Numbered from the stretch's first letter, positions 7,420 through 16,898 are shown. The stretch is 64,000 nt of DNA from Paenibacillus radicis (ex Gao et al. 2016) (GCF_014641555.1 NZ_BMHY01000013.1:61495-125494), one strand, 5' to 3'. Made by a program: numbers and translations. Notes: generated by a model not told the origin, from the sequence alone.

Positions 7420-9930
7420 ATGCTCGGACTAGTGAAAAAAATATTTGGTGACGCAAACGAGCGCGAGGTCAAGCGTCTCACGCGGACCGTAGAGGAAGTT
7501 AACGGTTTGGAGTCCCGGATTTCCGGCTTGTCGGATGAGGCGCTCCGCAATAAAACCGAGGAATTCAAAGCACGTCTTGAAAAAGGCGATACACTGGAGC
7601 AAATTATGCCCGAGGCATTCGCGGTCGTACGCGAAGCATCCAAGCGTACGCTTGGCATGCGCCACTTCGATGTGCAATTGATGGGCGGCATGGTGCTGCA
7701 TGAGGGCAAAATCGCCGAGATGAGAACCGGTGAAGGTAAAACGCTCGTAGCTACCCTTCCTGTCTACTTGAACGCTTTGCTGGGCAAAGGTGTTCATGTC
7801 ATTACGGTCAATGATTACTTGGCATCGCGGGATAGCCAGATTATGGGCCAGCTGTACAACTTCCTTGGCTTGACGGTCGGCTGCAACATGCACGGCTTGT
7901 CGCATGAAGAGAAACAGGAAGCTTATGCTTGCGATATTACGTACGGAACGAACAATGAGTTTGGCTTTGACTATTTGCGTGACAACATGGTGTTGTACAA
8001 AGAGCAGATGGTTCAACGTCCGCTCTATTTTGCGATTATAGATGAAGTGGATTCCATCCTTGTCGACGAGGCGCGGACTCCGCTTATTATTTCGGGACAA
8101 GCCGCTAAGTCGACAGAGATGTATTTTGCAGCGGATCGTTTCATTACCCGTCTGAAAGCGGAAGAGGACTTCACGATCGACGTGAAGCTTCGTACTGTTA
8201 TGCTGACGGAATCGGGCGTGGAAAAGGCAGAGAAAGCGTTCCATATCGAGAACTTATTTGATCATGCCAATGTCCTGCTCAATCACCATATCCAACAAGC
8301 GCTGAAGGCGCATGTCATTATGAAACGCGACGTCGATTATGTCGTGCAGGAAGAAGAAGTCGTTATCGTCGACGAATTCACCGGCCGTCTCATGTCGGGC
8401 CGCCGCTACAGCGATGGTCTGCATCAAGCGATTGAGGCGAAAGAGCAGCTGAAGGTACAGAACGAGAGCATGACGCTGGCGACGATTACGTTCCAGAACT
8501 ACTTCCGGATGTACCGCAAGCTGGCGGGCATGACCGGTACGGCGAAGACGGAGGAAGAAGAGTTCAAGCGGATTTACGGCCTTGATGTTATTCAAGTGCC
8601 AACGAACCGTTCGATGATCCGTACTGACTTGGCAGATGTCGTCTACAAAAACGAGCTTGGCAAGTTCAAGGCTGTTGTCGAAGAAATCGTGGAACGTCAC
8701 AGCAAGAATCAGCCGGTTCTCGTTGGTACGATCTCCATTGAAAACTCCGAGAAGCTGGCAGAAATGCTGAAACGCCGCGGCGTTGGACATAAAGTGTTGA
8801 ATGCGAAGTTCCATGCCGAGGAAGCGGAGATTATCTCCCGTGCAGGACAAGCTGGCGCGGTGACAATCGCAACGAACATGGCGGGCCGTGGTACCGACAT
8901 TTTGCTGGGCGATGGTGTAGCCGACCTTGGTGGACTTCATATTATCGGTACGGAACGGCATGAGAGCCGCCGGATCGACAACCAGCTTCGTGGTCGTGCG
9001 GGACGTCAGGGCGACCCGGGCTCCTCGCAGTTCTATCTGTCGCTTGAGGACGAGCTGATGCGTCGTTTCGGCTCTGAGAACATTATGGGCATGATGGAGC
9101 GTCTCGGTCTTGAAGACGATCAGCCTATCGAAAGCCGTATGATCTCCCGTGCAGTGGAATCCGCGCAAAAACGGGTAGAGGGCAACAACTTTGATACCCG
9201 TAAAGTCGTCTTGCAATATGACGATGTCATGAACCAGCAGCGTGAAGTTATTTACAAACAGCGCCGCGACGTAATGAGCTCCGAGAATATCCGTCAAGCT
9301 GTCCTGGATATGATCACGCCTGTTATCGACCGGATCGTCGATGCACATACATCCGAGGATATCCCCGAAGAGTGGGATCTGCAAGCGATTGTGGATTACG
9401 TCCACGCGACACTGCTGCCGGATGATTCGCTTACGAGAGACGATTTGTGGGGCAAAGAGAAGGAAGAAATCAACGAGCTTATCTACAACAAGGTCATTGC
9501 TTATTATGACCAGCGTGAAGAAGAGCTTGGTGAAGAGACAATGCGTGAGTTCGAGAAGGTTGTCGTGCTCCGCGCTGTAGACAGCAAATGGATGGATCAT
9601 ATCGACGCGATGGACCAATTGCGTCAGGGCATCCACCTTCGTGCTTACGGCGGTACTGATCCGCTTCGTGAATATCAATTCGAAGGCTTCGAGATGTTCA
9701 AGGAAATGATTGAGCATATTCAAGAAGAAGTCGCGAAATATATTATGAAGGCTCGCGTTGAGAGCAACCTGGAGCGCCAAGAGGTGGCACAGGGCCAGAC
9801 GTCGACGAACAGCCCGGGCGAAAGCCAGGAGAAGCGTCCGGTGAAACGCAATGACCGCGTAGGCCGGAATGATCCTTGTCCTTGCGGCAGCGGCAAGAAA
9901 TATAAGCAATGCCACGGCGTTGAGAAGTAA
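7420..9930 (+). CDS. secA: Preprotein translocase ATPase SecA
   Basis: 836 residues, full length. SecA drives secretory preproteins through SecYEG. Walker A is GEGKT (104-108) and the Walker B/DEAD-like motif is IIDEVDSILVDEAR (206-219); the second motor domain carries NMAGRGTDILLG and RGRAGRQGDPGSSQFYLS. The helical wing/scaffold and a C-terminal zinc-binding tail NDPCPCGSGKKYKQCHG (SecB/lipid-binding motif) end the protein. GGGGAAGACC precedes ATG 7420. The gene lies between its own promoter and a large structured spacer before prfB. No truncation or unusual residue seen. Confidence 0.98.
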   Translation: MLGLVKKIFGDANEREVKRLTRTVEEVNGLESRISGLSDEALRNKTEEFKARLEKGDTLEQIMPEAFAVVREASKRTLGMRHFDVQLMGGMVLHEGKIAEMRTGEGKTLVATLPVYLNALLGKGVHVITVNDYLASRDSQIMGQLYNFLGLTVGCNMHGLSHEEKQEAYACDITYGTNNEFGFDYLRDNMVLYKEQMVQRPLYFAIIDEVDSILVDEARTPLIISGQAAKSTEMYFAADRFITRLKAEEDFTIDVKLRTVMLTESGVEKAEKAFHIENLFDHANVLLNHHIQQALKAHVIMKRDVDYVVQEEEVVIVDEFTGRLMSGRRYSDGLHQAIEAKEQLKVQNESMTLATITFQNYFRMYRKLAGMTGTAKTEEEEFKRIYGLDVIQVPTNRSMIRTDLADVVYKNELGKFKAVVEEIVERHSKNQPVLVGTISIENSEKLAEMLKRRGVGHKVLNAKFHAEEAEIISRAGQAGAVTIATNMAGRGTDILLGDGVADLGGLHIIGTERHESRRIDNQLRGRAGRQGDPGSSQFYLSLEDELMRRFGSENIMGMMERLGLEDDQPIESRMISRAVESAQKRVEGNNFDTRKVVLQYDDVMNQQREVIYKQRRDVMSSENIRQAVLDMITPVIDRIVDAHTSEDIPEEWDLQAIVDYVHATLLPDDSLTRDDLWGKEKEEINELIYNKVIAYYDQREEELGEETMREFEKVVVLRAVDSKWMDHIDAMDQLRQGIHLRAYGGTDPLREYQFEGFEMFKEMIEHIQEEVAKYIMKARVESNLERQEVAQGQTSTNSPGESQEKRPVKRNDRVGRNDPCPCGSGKKYKQCHGVEK

Positions 9931-9984
9931 GAAGCCGATAAAGAACGGAATACCGTTCAGGCGCATACGGTAAAAAAGAACGGA

Positions 9985-10043
9985 CGCGTCAGTCCCTGTC
10001 GCGTGAGGCGTGGTTCGTCCACTCTCGCGCAAGGGACGGCGCG
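9985..10043 (+). other. Large branched inverted repeat between secA and prfB
   Basis: Arms around 9985-10003 and 10026-10043 pair imperfectly through CGCG, GTCCCT/AGGGAC and CGCG blocks; an inner hairpin (GTGG/CCAC) lies in the loop. There is no proper T-run, so it may be a weak terminator, an attenuating leader structure of prfB, or an mRNA-stabilising 3' end for secA. Confidence 0.5.
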
Positions 10044-10082
10044 TTTATGCGGTTCAAACTTAAATTGAGGTGAGCAAACGCT

Positions 10083-11190
10083 ATGATCGATATAACGGTA
10101 AAACAGGATTTGCGTGAAACAGCGAAGCGTCTCCAAGAACTTAGGGGGTCTCTTTGACTTAGATCTTAAGCAAGAGATGATCGCCAACTATGAAGAGAAA
10201 ATGACCGTTCCCGACTTCTGGGACGATAATGAAAAAGCGCAAAGCTTGATCTCCGAGCTGAACGCCGTCAAGTCGGTCGTCGAGCAATACGAGCGTCTAA
10301 ACAGCGACCAGGAAGATTTGCAAACGATGCTGGAGCTGGCTGAGGATGAGGACGATGAGTCGATCGAAGCCGACATCGTTGAGGGCACTGCGGCATTGGT
10401 AGCGAAGGTCAACGACTTCCAGTTGCAGTTGCTGCTGAATCAGCCATATGACAAGCTGAATGCCATCCTCGAGCTGCATCCCGGCGCAGGCGGTACGGAG
10501 TCTCAGGACTGGGGCCAAATGCTTTACCGGATGTACACGCGTTGGGCCGAGAAGCGCGGCTTCAAGGTTGAGGTGCTGGATTATCAGGACGGCGATGAAG
10601 CGGGCATCAAGAGCGTAACGATAGCGGTGAAGGGCTATAATGCATACGGGTATTTGAAGGCGGAGAAGGGCGTTCACCGGTTAGTGCGGATTTCGCCATT
10701 TGACTCGTCAGGCCGTCGCCATACGTCTTTCGTTTCTTGCGATGTTGTACCGGAGATTACGGATGATATCGACATTGAAATTCGCAGCGAGGATTTAAAG
10801 GTCGATACGTACCGCGCGAGCGGAGCCGGCGGACAGCACGTCAATAAGACGGAGTCGGCCATCCGGATTACGCATATTCCTTCCGGCATCGTCGTTGCCT
10901 GCCAGCAGGAGCGCTCGCAGATTCAGAACCGTGAACGTGCGATGAACATGCTTCGTTCAAAGCTTTATGAGCGTAAAATCGAGGAGCAGCGGCAGCATCT
11001 GGCTGAGATTCGCGGCGAGCAGTCCGACATCGCCTGGGGCAGCCAGATCCGTTCTTATGTATTCCATCCGTACAGCATGGTCAAAGATCATCGCACGGAT
11101 GTGGAGACCGGCAATGTCGGCGCTGTAATGGACGGCGACATTAACGCCTTTATCGACGGTTATTTGCGCCATCAAATTCGCAAGGAATAG
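10083..11190 (+). CDS. prfB: Peptide chain release factor 2 (programmed +1 frameshift)
   Basis: RF2 releases peptides at UGA and UAA. Translation starts at ATG 10083 (GAGGTGA upstream), runs 24 codons to an in-frame TGA at 10155-10157, and must shift +1 so that GAC at 10156-10158 is the next codon. The site has all classic parts: internal Shine-Dalgarno AGGGGG (10143-10148), slippery CTT (10152-10154), TGA followed by C. The joined product is 368 residues with the RF2 stop-recognition SPF motif (RISPFDSSG) and the catalytic GGQ (SGAGGQHVNKTES). The shift autoregulates RF2: low RF2 lets the ribosome slip. A translation begun at the TTG/ATG in the second frame would lack the normal N-terminus. 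Confidence 0.95.
10143..10158 (+). promoter_or_regulatory. prfB +1 recoding site
   Basis: AGGGGG-TCT-CTT-TGA-C: internal Shine-Dalgarno, 3-nt spacer, slippery CTT and the weak UGA-C stop, the arrangement conserved in bacterial RF2 genes. Confidence 0.95.
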
Positions 11191-11222
11191 CCGCTTATAT
11201 GCACGGATAGCGCATAGGCTAT

Positions 11223-11264
11223 AAGAAGAGTTCCGATACTGATTGGAGGAGCTCTTCTTTTTTT
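11223..11264 (+). terminator. Rho-independent terminator of prfB
   Basis: 12-bp stem (11223-11234 with 11248-11259, one G-U) and a run of T residues to 11264. Confidence 0.85.
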
Positions 11265-11310
11265 GCGTCATACATAGGAAACACAGGTACAGCAGAACTT
11301 GAAAGGGGAT

Positions 11311-12219
11311 ATGAACGAAGTGGCTATTGCAACCGAAAGCGCCGTCCGGCAAAAGCAGCGGAAACGGCACAAGCAGCCGATGGGCCAAAAACAACAGGCG
11401 GCGTGGGGCGTCATTCAAGTCATATTGGGCTCGTTGATCGTTGCGATTAGCTTCAACCTGTTCCTACTGCCTAACGGAATCGCATCGGGCGGCGTCTCCG
11501 GCGTCTCGATTCTGGTGCAGCGGTTGACCGGCATCACGCCGGCCATTTCGCAATGGGCGCTCAATATTCCGTTGTTTTTCGCAGGCTGGTGGCTGATCGG
11601 GCGCAAGTTTGCGCTGAATACGTTAATTGGCTCTGCTTTGCTGCCCTTGTTCGTCCTGATGAGCTCCCATTGGCAGCCGCCAACCCATAATGCGCTGCTT
11701 GCTGCGATCTACGGCGGTATCGGTGTAGGTCTGGGACTTGGCCTCGTATTCCGCGGCCGCGGCTCGACCGGGGGATTGGCGCTTGCAGCCCAAATTCTAC
11801 ATCGGTATACAGGCTTGCCGCTGGGTCTAGCGGTTGCCTGTTTTGATGGTTGTGTCATCGTAGCTGCCGGCATCATCATATCGCCGGAGGTGGCGCTTTA
11901 TGCGCTTATCGGCTTATTCGTCACCAGCAAGACGATTGATATCGTACAGAGCGGCTTATCGGTTTCGAAGGTAGCCTTTATTATTAGCGAGCATACGGAG
12001 GAGCTGGCGGAAGCGGTCTTGCATGATTTGGATCGTGGACTGACAAAGCTGGATGCCCGTGGAGGCTATACGGGGGAAGGCCGGACAGTGCTGATGGTAG
12101 TCGTCGGGCAAACCGAGGTGGCGAAGCTGAAACAGCTTGTTAAGGCTATTGACCCGGATGCTTTTGTTATCATTAGCGACACGGCGGAAGTGGTTGGACA
12201 AGGGTTTAAATTGGAGTAA
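11311..12219 (+). CDS. YitT-family membrane protein (DUF161/DUF2179)
   Basis: 302 residues. A basic N-terminus (about 30 residues) is followed by about five hydrophobic segments (for example GVIQVILGSLIVAISFNLFLL and ALNIPLFFAGWWLIGRKF) containing the family motif PNGIASGGVSGVSIL, then a soluble C-terminal DUF2179 domain (about 225-302) beginning KVAFIISEHTEEL and containing GEGRTVLMVVVG. YitT proteins are integral membrane proteins of uncertain role; transport has been proposed but is not established. Start ATG 11311 follows GAAAGGGG; the TTG at 11299 overlaps that site and is rejected. The neighbour prfB matches the B. subtilis order with yvjA. Confidence 0.85.
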   Translation: MNEVAIATESAVRQKQRKRHKQPMGQKQQAAWGVIQVILGSLIVAISFNLFLLPNGIASGGVSGVSILVQRLTGITPAISQWALNIPLFFAGWWLIGRKFALNTLIGSALLPLFVLMSSHWQPPTHNALLAAIYGGIGVGLGLGLVFRGRGSTGGLALAAQILHRYTGLPLGLAVACFDGCVIVAAGIIISPEVALYALIGLFVTSKTIDIVQSGLSVSKVAFIISEHTEELAEAVLHDLDRGLTKLDARGGYTGEGRTVLMVVVGQTEVAKLKQLVKAIDPDAFVIISDTAEVVGQGFKLE

Positions 12220-12249
12220 GGAAACGTCTGCCACCGGGTTATTTTTGCG

Positions 12250-12283
12250 TTGTATTATTATGAATACGACTGTATAATAATAC
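12250..12283 (+). promoter_or_regulatory. arg cluster promoter overlapped by an inverted repeat (probable ArgR operator)
   Basis: TTGTAT (12250-12255), 17-bp spacer, TATAAT (12273-12278) form a good SigA-type promoter. A perfect 9-bp inverted repeat, GTATTATTA (12252-12260) and TAATAATAC (12275-12283), spans the same bases and includes TGAATA, the core of the ARG box bound by ArgR/AhrC. A repressor here would block RNA polymerase directly. The match to the ARG box is partial. Confidence 0.55.
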
Positions 12284-12358
12284 GAAACAAGACGTTATTT
12301 CCATGGGCTATTGAATCATGTAAAATATAATGATAGATCTCATAGGGAGAGAAGAATC

Positions 12359-13408
12359 ATGACCAATAAATTAAGAGCGGCCATCGTAGGCTCTACGGGT
12401 TACGGCGGCGTTGAATTGATCCGTCTATTGGCATCCCACCCCTTGGTTGAAGTCACATCAGTGATTTCCTCCTCCAGTGCGGGCACGCCAATTACGGAAG
12501 GCTACCCTCATTTGACGAACATCCGGACGGAACTGCTGGATGACGTGAATCCGCAAGAAATCCGGGAAAAAGCAGATGTCGTATTCACAGCGACGCCTGC
12601 GGGAATTGCATCGAAGCTGGCTCCGCAATTGCTGGATGCAGGTCTTAAGGTGATTGACCTGTCGGGCGATTTCCGCCTGCAGGATACGGCTTTATATGAA
12701 GAATGGTATAAGAAGGAACCCGCTGACAAAGCGTATTTGGAGCAGGCGGTTTACGGCATGTCTGAGGTATACGGCGATAAGGTGCGCGGCGCATCGTTTA
12801 TTTCCAATCCGGGCTGTTATGTAACAGCGACTGTACTCGGTCTGGTGCCGGCTTTGCAAGCGGGCTGGATTGATCCGTCCTCCATTATCATTGACGCCAA
12901 ATCAGGTGTCTCCGGAGCGGGACGCGGCGCGAGTCTTGGCACGCACTATTCCGAGCTCAATGAAAACTTCAAAGCTTATAAGCTGAACAAGCATCAGCAT
13001 ATTCCAGAAATCGAAATGGTACTCTCCGACGCGGCAGGACGTGAGGTTGTAACGACCTTCACAACGCATCTCGTACCGATGACGCGGGGCATTATGTCGA
13101 CGATGTATGCGACGGTGCAAGGCGGCCGCAAAGCGGCTGATTTCATCGACTTATACCGCAGCTATTATGAAGGCCGTCCGTTCGTTCGGGTACGCGGCGA
13201 AGGCAAATGGCCGATGACGAAGGAAGTGTGGGGCTCCAACTATTGCGATATCGGTTTTGCAGTGGATGAGCGCACAGGACGGGTAACCGTCATTTCGGTC
13301 ATCGACAACCTTGTTAAAGGGGCTGCTGGCCAAGCGATTCAAAACTTGAATTTAATGATGGGCTGGGACGAGACGCTTGGTTTGCAATTCGTGCCGGTAT
13401 ATCCATAA
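12359..13408 (+). CDS. argC: N-acetyl-gamma-glutamyl-phosphate reductase
   Basis: 349 residues; third step of arginine synthesis, NADPH reduction of N-acetylglutamyl phosphate to the semialdehyde. The NADP-binding GSTGYGGVELIRLL is at the N-terminus; the catalytic cysteine is in FISNPGCYVTA; HQHIPEIE contains a conserved histidine. Start ATG 12359 is 8 bp after AGGGAGAG; an earlier ATG at 12311 would add 16 unrelated residues. First gene of argC-J-B-D-F-G-H; the promoter at 12250-12278 leaves a leader of about 74 nt. Confidence 0.95.
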   Translation: MTNKLRAAIVGSTGYGGVELIRLLASHPLVEVTSVISSSSAGTPITEGYPHLTNIRTELLDDVNPQEIREKADVVFTATPAGIASKLAPQLLDAGLKVIDLSGDFRLQDTALYEEWYKKEPADKAYLEQAVYGMSEVYGDKVRGASFISNPGCYVTATVLGLVPALQAGWIDPSSIIIDAKSGVSGAGRGASLGTHYSELNENFKAYKLNKHQHIPEIEMVLSDAAGREVVTTFTTHLVPMTRGIMSTMYATVQGGRKAADFIDLYRSYYEGRPFVRVRGEGKWPMTKEVWGSNYCDIGFAVDERTGRVTVISVIDNLVKGAAGQAIQNLNLMMGWDETLGLQFVPVYP

Positions 13409-13464
13409 ACAAAATTAGCAACGTGCAGCATATTTGAAATGGATGAAGGAGATACGATTCAATC

Positions 13465-14718
13465 ATGGGACTGGAGCAAGGTTCAAATGCGACAGCCGCG
13501 ACGTTCAAGGTCGTGGCGGAAGGCTCGATTACGACACCTAAAGGCTTTACGGCTGGCGGACTGCATTGCGGTTTGAAAAAATCAACCCGGCATGATCTTG
13601 GAGCGATCGTCTGTGAGGTGCCGGCCGCGGCGGCTGGCGTCTATACGACGAACGTATTCCAGGCGGCACCGCTTAAGGTGACGCGAGAGAGTATCGGTTC
13701 GGACGGAAAGCTGCGCGCCGTTCTGGTGAACAGCGGCAACGCCAATGCTGTGACCGGCAAGCAAGGGGAAGCGGACGCCTACGAAATGCGTTCGCGCTTT
13801 GCCGAGCAGATCGGCGTGGAAGCCGATCAGGTCGCAGTAGCTTCGACCGGCGTTATTGGCGAGCTGCTCAAGATGGACAAGGTTCGCGGCGGTATCGACG
13901 CATTGCCTGCTAAGCTGGCAGCGGACCGCACAGGATCGGATGATTTCTGCCAAGCGATTCTTACGACCGATTTGGTTCAAAAGATGGTTTGCGTATCGGT
14001 TGAAATCGACGGCAAACTTGTTCATGTCGCTGGCGCTTCCAAAGGCTCTGGTATGATTCATCCGAATATGGCTACGATGCTTGGCTTCGTGACCACAGAT
14101 GCAGTGATTGACAGCGAACCGCTGCACCAGCTGCTGCGCGGAGTGACGGATCTGACCTTTAATATGATTACGGTGGACGGCGATACGAGCACCAATGATA
14201 TGCTCGTTGCAATGGCGAGCGGTCTTGCGGGGCATACAGAGCTTACACCGGAGCACCAAGGCTGGACCGATTTCGCGGCTGCAGTTCGTTATGTATGCGA
14301 AGTGCTGGCGAAAGCGATCGCCCGTGACGGCGAAGGTGCAACGAAGCTGGTTGAGGTTCAAGTGAATGGCGCAGTCAGTGATGAATCGGCACGTGCAATA
14401 GCGAAGACGATCATCGGATCGTCGCTCGTCAAATCTGCCGTATTTGGTGCGGATGCGAACTGGGGACGGATCATAGCCGCTGCTGGCCGTGCAGGCGAGC
14501 CTGTTAATCCGGAGACGGTAGACGTGAGTCTCGGAAGCATACTGACACTGGAGCAGTCGCGCCCTGTCGCTTTCGACGAAGACGTAGCGCTTGAATACTT
14601 GAAGGGCGATACCGTTCTGATTAAAGTAGATCTGCACTTGGAGAACGGCTCCGCTACGGCATGGGGCTGCGATCTGACCTATGACTATGTACGCATTAAC
14701 GCGGCTTACCGCACGTAA
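13465..14718 (+). CDS. argJ: Bifunctional glutamate N-acetyltransferase / ornithine acetyltransferase
   Basis: 417 residues. ArgJ recycles the acetyl group from N-acetylornithine to glutamate; bifunctional forms also use acetyl-CoA, and with no argA or argE in the window this cyclic route is the likely one. The precursor self-cleaves before the nucleophilic threonine in PNMATML (T204), separating alpha and beta chains; KGSGMIHP precedes it and FNMITVDGDTSTND is the other conserved motif. Start ATG 13465 lies 14 bp after AAGGAG. 56 bp downstream of argC, 30 bp upstream of argB. Confidence 0.95.
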   Translation: MGLEQGSNATAATFKVVAEGSITTPKGFTAGGLHCGLKKSTRHDLGAIVCEVPAAAAGVYTTNVFQAAPLKVTRESIGSDGKLRAVLVNSGNANAVTGKQGEADAYEMRSRFAEQIGVEADQVAVASTGVIGELLKMDKVRGGIDALPAKLAADRTGSDDFCQAILTTDLVQKMVCVSVEIDGKLVHVAGASKGSGMIHPNMATMLGFVTTDAVIDSEPLHQLLRGVTDLTFNMITVDGDTSTNDMLVAMASGLAGHTELTPEHQGWTDFAAAVRYVCEVLAKAIARDGEGATKLVEVQVNGAVSDESARAIAKTIIGSSLVKSAVFGADANWGRIIAAAGRAGEPVNPETVDVSLGSILTLEQSRPVAFDEDVALEYLKGDTVLIKVDLHLENGSATAWGCDLTYDYVRINAAYRT

Positions 14719-14748
14719 CGGAATGCGGGTAAAGGGGAACGATTCAAC

Positions 14749-15534
14749 ATGGCACAACGATTTGTAATGAAATGCGGCGGAAGCACGCTGGCGGCGCTGC
14801 CCGATTCTTTCTTTGGCGAGCTTCGCGAGCTGCAGCAGTCCGGCGTACATCCCGTCATCGTACATGGCGGCGGTCCGGCGATTTCGGAGACTTTGACCAA
14901 GCTTGGCATTGAGACGGGCTTCGTTAACGGCCTGCGCAAAACGAATGAAGCGGTGCTTGACGTCGTGGAAATGGTGCTTGCCGGCCGGATTAATAAAGAA
15001 ATCGTCCGCAAAATCCAATCGAACGGAGCGCAGGCGCTTGGTTTGTCCGGCGTCGACGGTTTGCTAATTCAAGCAAAGCCCGTGGCGAATGCCGATGAGA
15101 TCGGATTTGTAGGCGATGTAACGGACGTGAATGCGGCTGTTATCGAAGGCATTATGGCGATGGGCTATATGCCGGTTATCGCGCCAATTGGCATCGATGG
15201 TAACGGCCAGCGCTACAACATCAATGCGGATACAGCAGCGGGAGCGGTCGCTTCCCATCTGGGTGTGGAGCAAATGATTGTTGTGACGGATGTGCCGGGC
15301 ATTATGAAGACGGTTGATGGCGAGAAGGTTGTTCTCCCGTCGGTGACGGTTGAAGAGATCGAGGCGATGATTGAAAGCGGCGAGATCTACGGCGGCATGA
15401 TCCCGAAAGTACGCGCTGCCGTACAGTGCATCCAAGGACGTGTGCAAGAGGTAGTCATTGTGAGCGGTGAACAGCCTGGCGTACTAACGCAAGCCGTGCG
15501 AGAAGGCGGCGTCGGTACGCGAATTATTCGATAG
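14749..15534 (+). CDS. argB: Acetylglutamate kinase
   Basis: 261 residues of the amino acid kinase family; phosphorylates N-acetylglutamate, the committed step of the pathway. KCGGSTL near the N-terminus and VHGGGPAISETL are the phosphate-binding glycine loops; NINADTAAGAVA and VVTDVPGIMK complete the nucleotide site, and GGMIPKVRAA is near the C-terminus. It lacks the N-terminal helix extension typical of arginine-inhibited hexameric kinases, so strong feedback inhibition is less likely (inference). It sits between argJ and argD in one operon. Confidence 0.95.
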   Translation: MAQRFVMKCGGSTLAALPDSFFGELRELQQSGVHPVIVHGGGPAISETLTKLGIETGFVNGLRKTNEAVLDVVEMVLAGRINKEIVRKIQSNGAQALGLSGVDGLLIQAKPVANADEIGFVGDVTDVNAAVIEGIMAMGYMPVIAPIGIDGNGQRYNINADTAAGAVASHLGVEQMIVVTDVPGIMKTVDGEKVVLPSVTVEEIEAMIESGEIYGGMIPKVRAAVQCIQGRVQEVVIVSGEQPGVLTQAVREGGVGTRIIR

Positions 15535-15579
15535 ATGGTGAAGAGCACGTAAGAAACGATAGAAGGGCGGGTATCATTA

Positions 15580-16779
15580 ATGAGCGATACGAATACGGCG
15601 GCGGTTGACGCCGGTCAATCGTTGCTGCCTACATACGGCAGATTTCCGATCGCGCTGGTTAAAGGGGAAGGAAGCTACCTGTGGGATGATCAGGGCAAGC
15701 GCTACCTCGACTTTATGAGCGGCATTGCCGTGACCAATCTGGGTCATGCTCCCCGCAAAGTAAAGGAAGCATTGGTGAAGCAGCTTGACGAGCTGTGGCA
15801 TGTATCGAATTTGTTCCGCATTCCGAATCAAGAGGATGCGGCGCGGCTTATCACGGAGAACAGCTGCGGCGACGCAGTATTTTTCAGCAATTCCGGAGCC
15901 GAAGCGAATGAGGCAGCATTCAAGCTGGCCCGCCGTTACAACCAGAAGGTGCTGAACAATGGACGTTACGAAATCATTACGTTCGAGCAGTCCTTTCACG
16001 GACGGACGCTGGCGACACTGACCGCTACCGGTCAGGAGAAGGTGAAGGAAGGCTTTGCTCCATTGCCGGAAGGCTTCAAGTATATACCGATCAACGACAT
16101 CGGCGCAGTTGAGGCAGCAATCTCTGACAAAACCGCAGCAATCATGCTGGAAATGATTCAGGCAGAAGGCGGTATTCTGCTTGCTGATCCACAGTTTGTG
16201 AAAGAATTGGCACAGCTTTGCGAGAAAAATAGCATTCTGCTCATCGTCGATGAGATTCAGACGGGGATGGGACGTACCGGCAAGCTGTTCGCTTATGAGC
16301 ATTACGGTATCGAGCCGGACATTTTCACACTGGCAAAAGGACTTGGCAGCGGCTTCCCGGTTGGGGCAGCAGTTGCGAAGGAAAAGCTGCGTGAAGCGTT
16401 TGGACCTGGCAGCCACGGTTCGACGTTTGGCGGTACACCGATTGCGACGGCCGTCGTCAAAGCGACGATCGAAGAAATCGTAGGCGAGAAGCTGCCACAG
16501 CGTGCAGCGGAAGCGGGCGAGTACCTGATCAGCGAGCTTCGCTCCAAACTGGCGGGCAACTCGTTTGTGAAGGAAGTGCGCGGCCTCGGGCTTATCGTTG
16601 GCATTGAGTGCGCAGAGCCGGTAGCTTCGATTATTACAGCGGCACAGGAACAAGGCTTGCTCGTCATTACAGCGGGACCAAACGTCATCCGTCTGCTGCC
16701 GAATTTGCTGGTCACGAACGAAGAGATCGATGCGGCGGTGGCGATTTTGACAGAGCTGCTGGCCGGTTACCACCGTTAG
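15580..16779 (+). CDS. argD: Acetylornithine aminotransferase
   Basis: 399-residue class III PLP aminotransferase converting N-acetylglutamate semialdehyde to N-acetylornithine. FSNSGAEANEAAFKLAR binds the PLP phosphate, LLIVDEIQTGMGRTG holds the pyridine-binding aspartate, and the PLP lysine is in FTLAKGLGSGFPVGA. HGSTFGGTPIA is the other signature. Start ATG 15580 after AGAAGGGCGGG. The gap to argF (119 bp) can fold into a stem (see 16828-16880). Confidence 0.95.
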   Translation: MSDTNTAAVDAGQSLLPTYGRFPIALVKGEGSYLWDDQGKRYLDFMSGIAVTNLGHAPRKVKEALVKQLDELWHVSNLFRIPNQEDAARLITENSCGDAVFFSNSGAEANEAAFKLARRYNQKVLNNGRYEIITFEQSFHGRTLATLTATGQEKVKEGFAPLPEGFKYIPINDIGAVEAAISDKTAAIMLEMIQAEGGILLADPQFVKELAQLCEKNSILLIVDEIQTGMGRTGKLFAYEHYGIEPDIFTLAKGLGSGFPVGAAVAKEKLREAFGPGSHGSTFGGTPIATAVVKATIEEIVGEKLPQRAAEAGEYLISELRSKLAGNSFVKEVRGLGLIVGIECAEPVASIITAAQEQGLLVITAGPNVIRLLPNLLVTNEEIDAAVAILTELLAGYHR

Positions 16780-16827
16780 ATTAAAGCAATTGCACATAGA
16801 AGAATAAAGGGAGTGGGCGGCTCCGGG

Positions 16828-16880
16828 GCATCATCGCATCGGATCAATAGAGCGATGAGACGCTGCCGGGCTGCCGCATT
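16828..16880 (+). other. Possible intercistronic stem between argD and argF
   Basis: GGCATCATCGC near 16828 can pair with GCGATGA and TGCC near 16853-16880 as an interrupted stem; there is no T-run. Possible mRNA processing or attenuation element; weak evidence. Confidence 0.25.
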
Positions 16881-16898
16881 CGCCGAGGAGGAACTTCA

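Noticed and set aside
8254..10032. Long open frame (592 codons) on the minus strand over secA
   Set aside because: Antisense shadow of secA; no ribosome binding site and no recognisable protein motif, while the plus strand encodes full-length SecA.
13582..15018. Minus-strand open frame of 478 codons over argJ/argB
   Set aside because: Antisense of two well-conserved genes, composition rich in Cys/His/Arg as expected of an antisense shadow.
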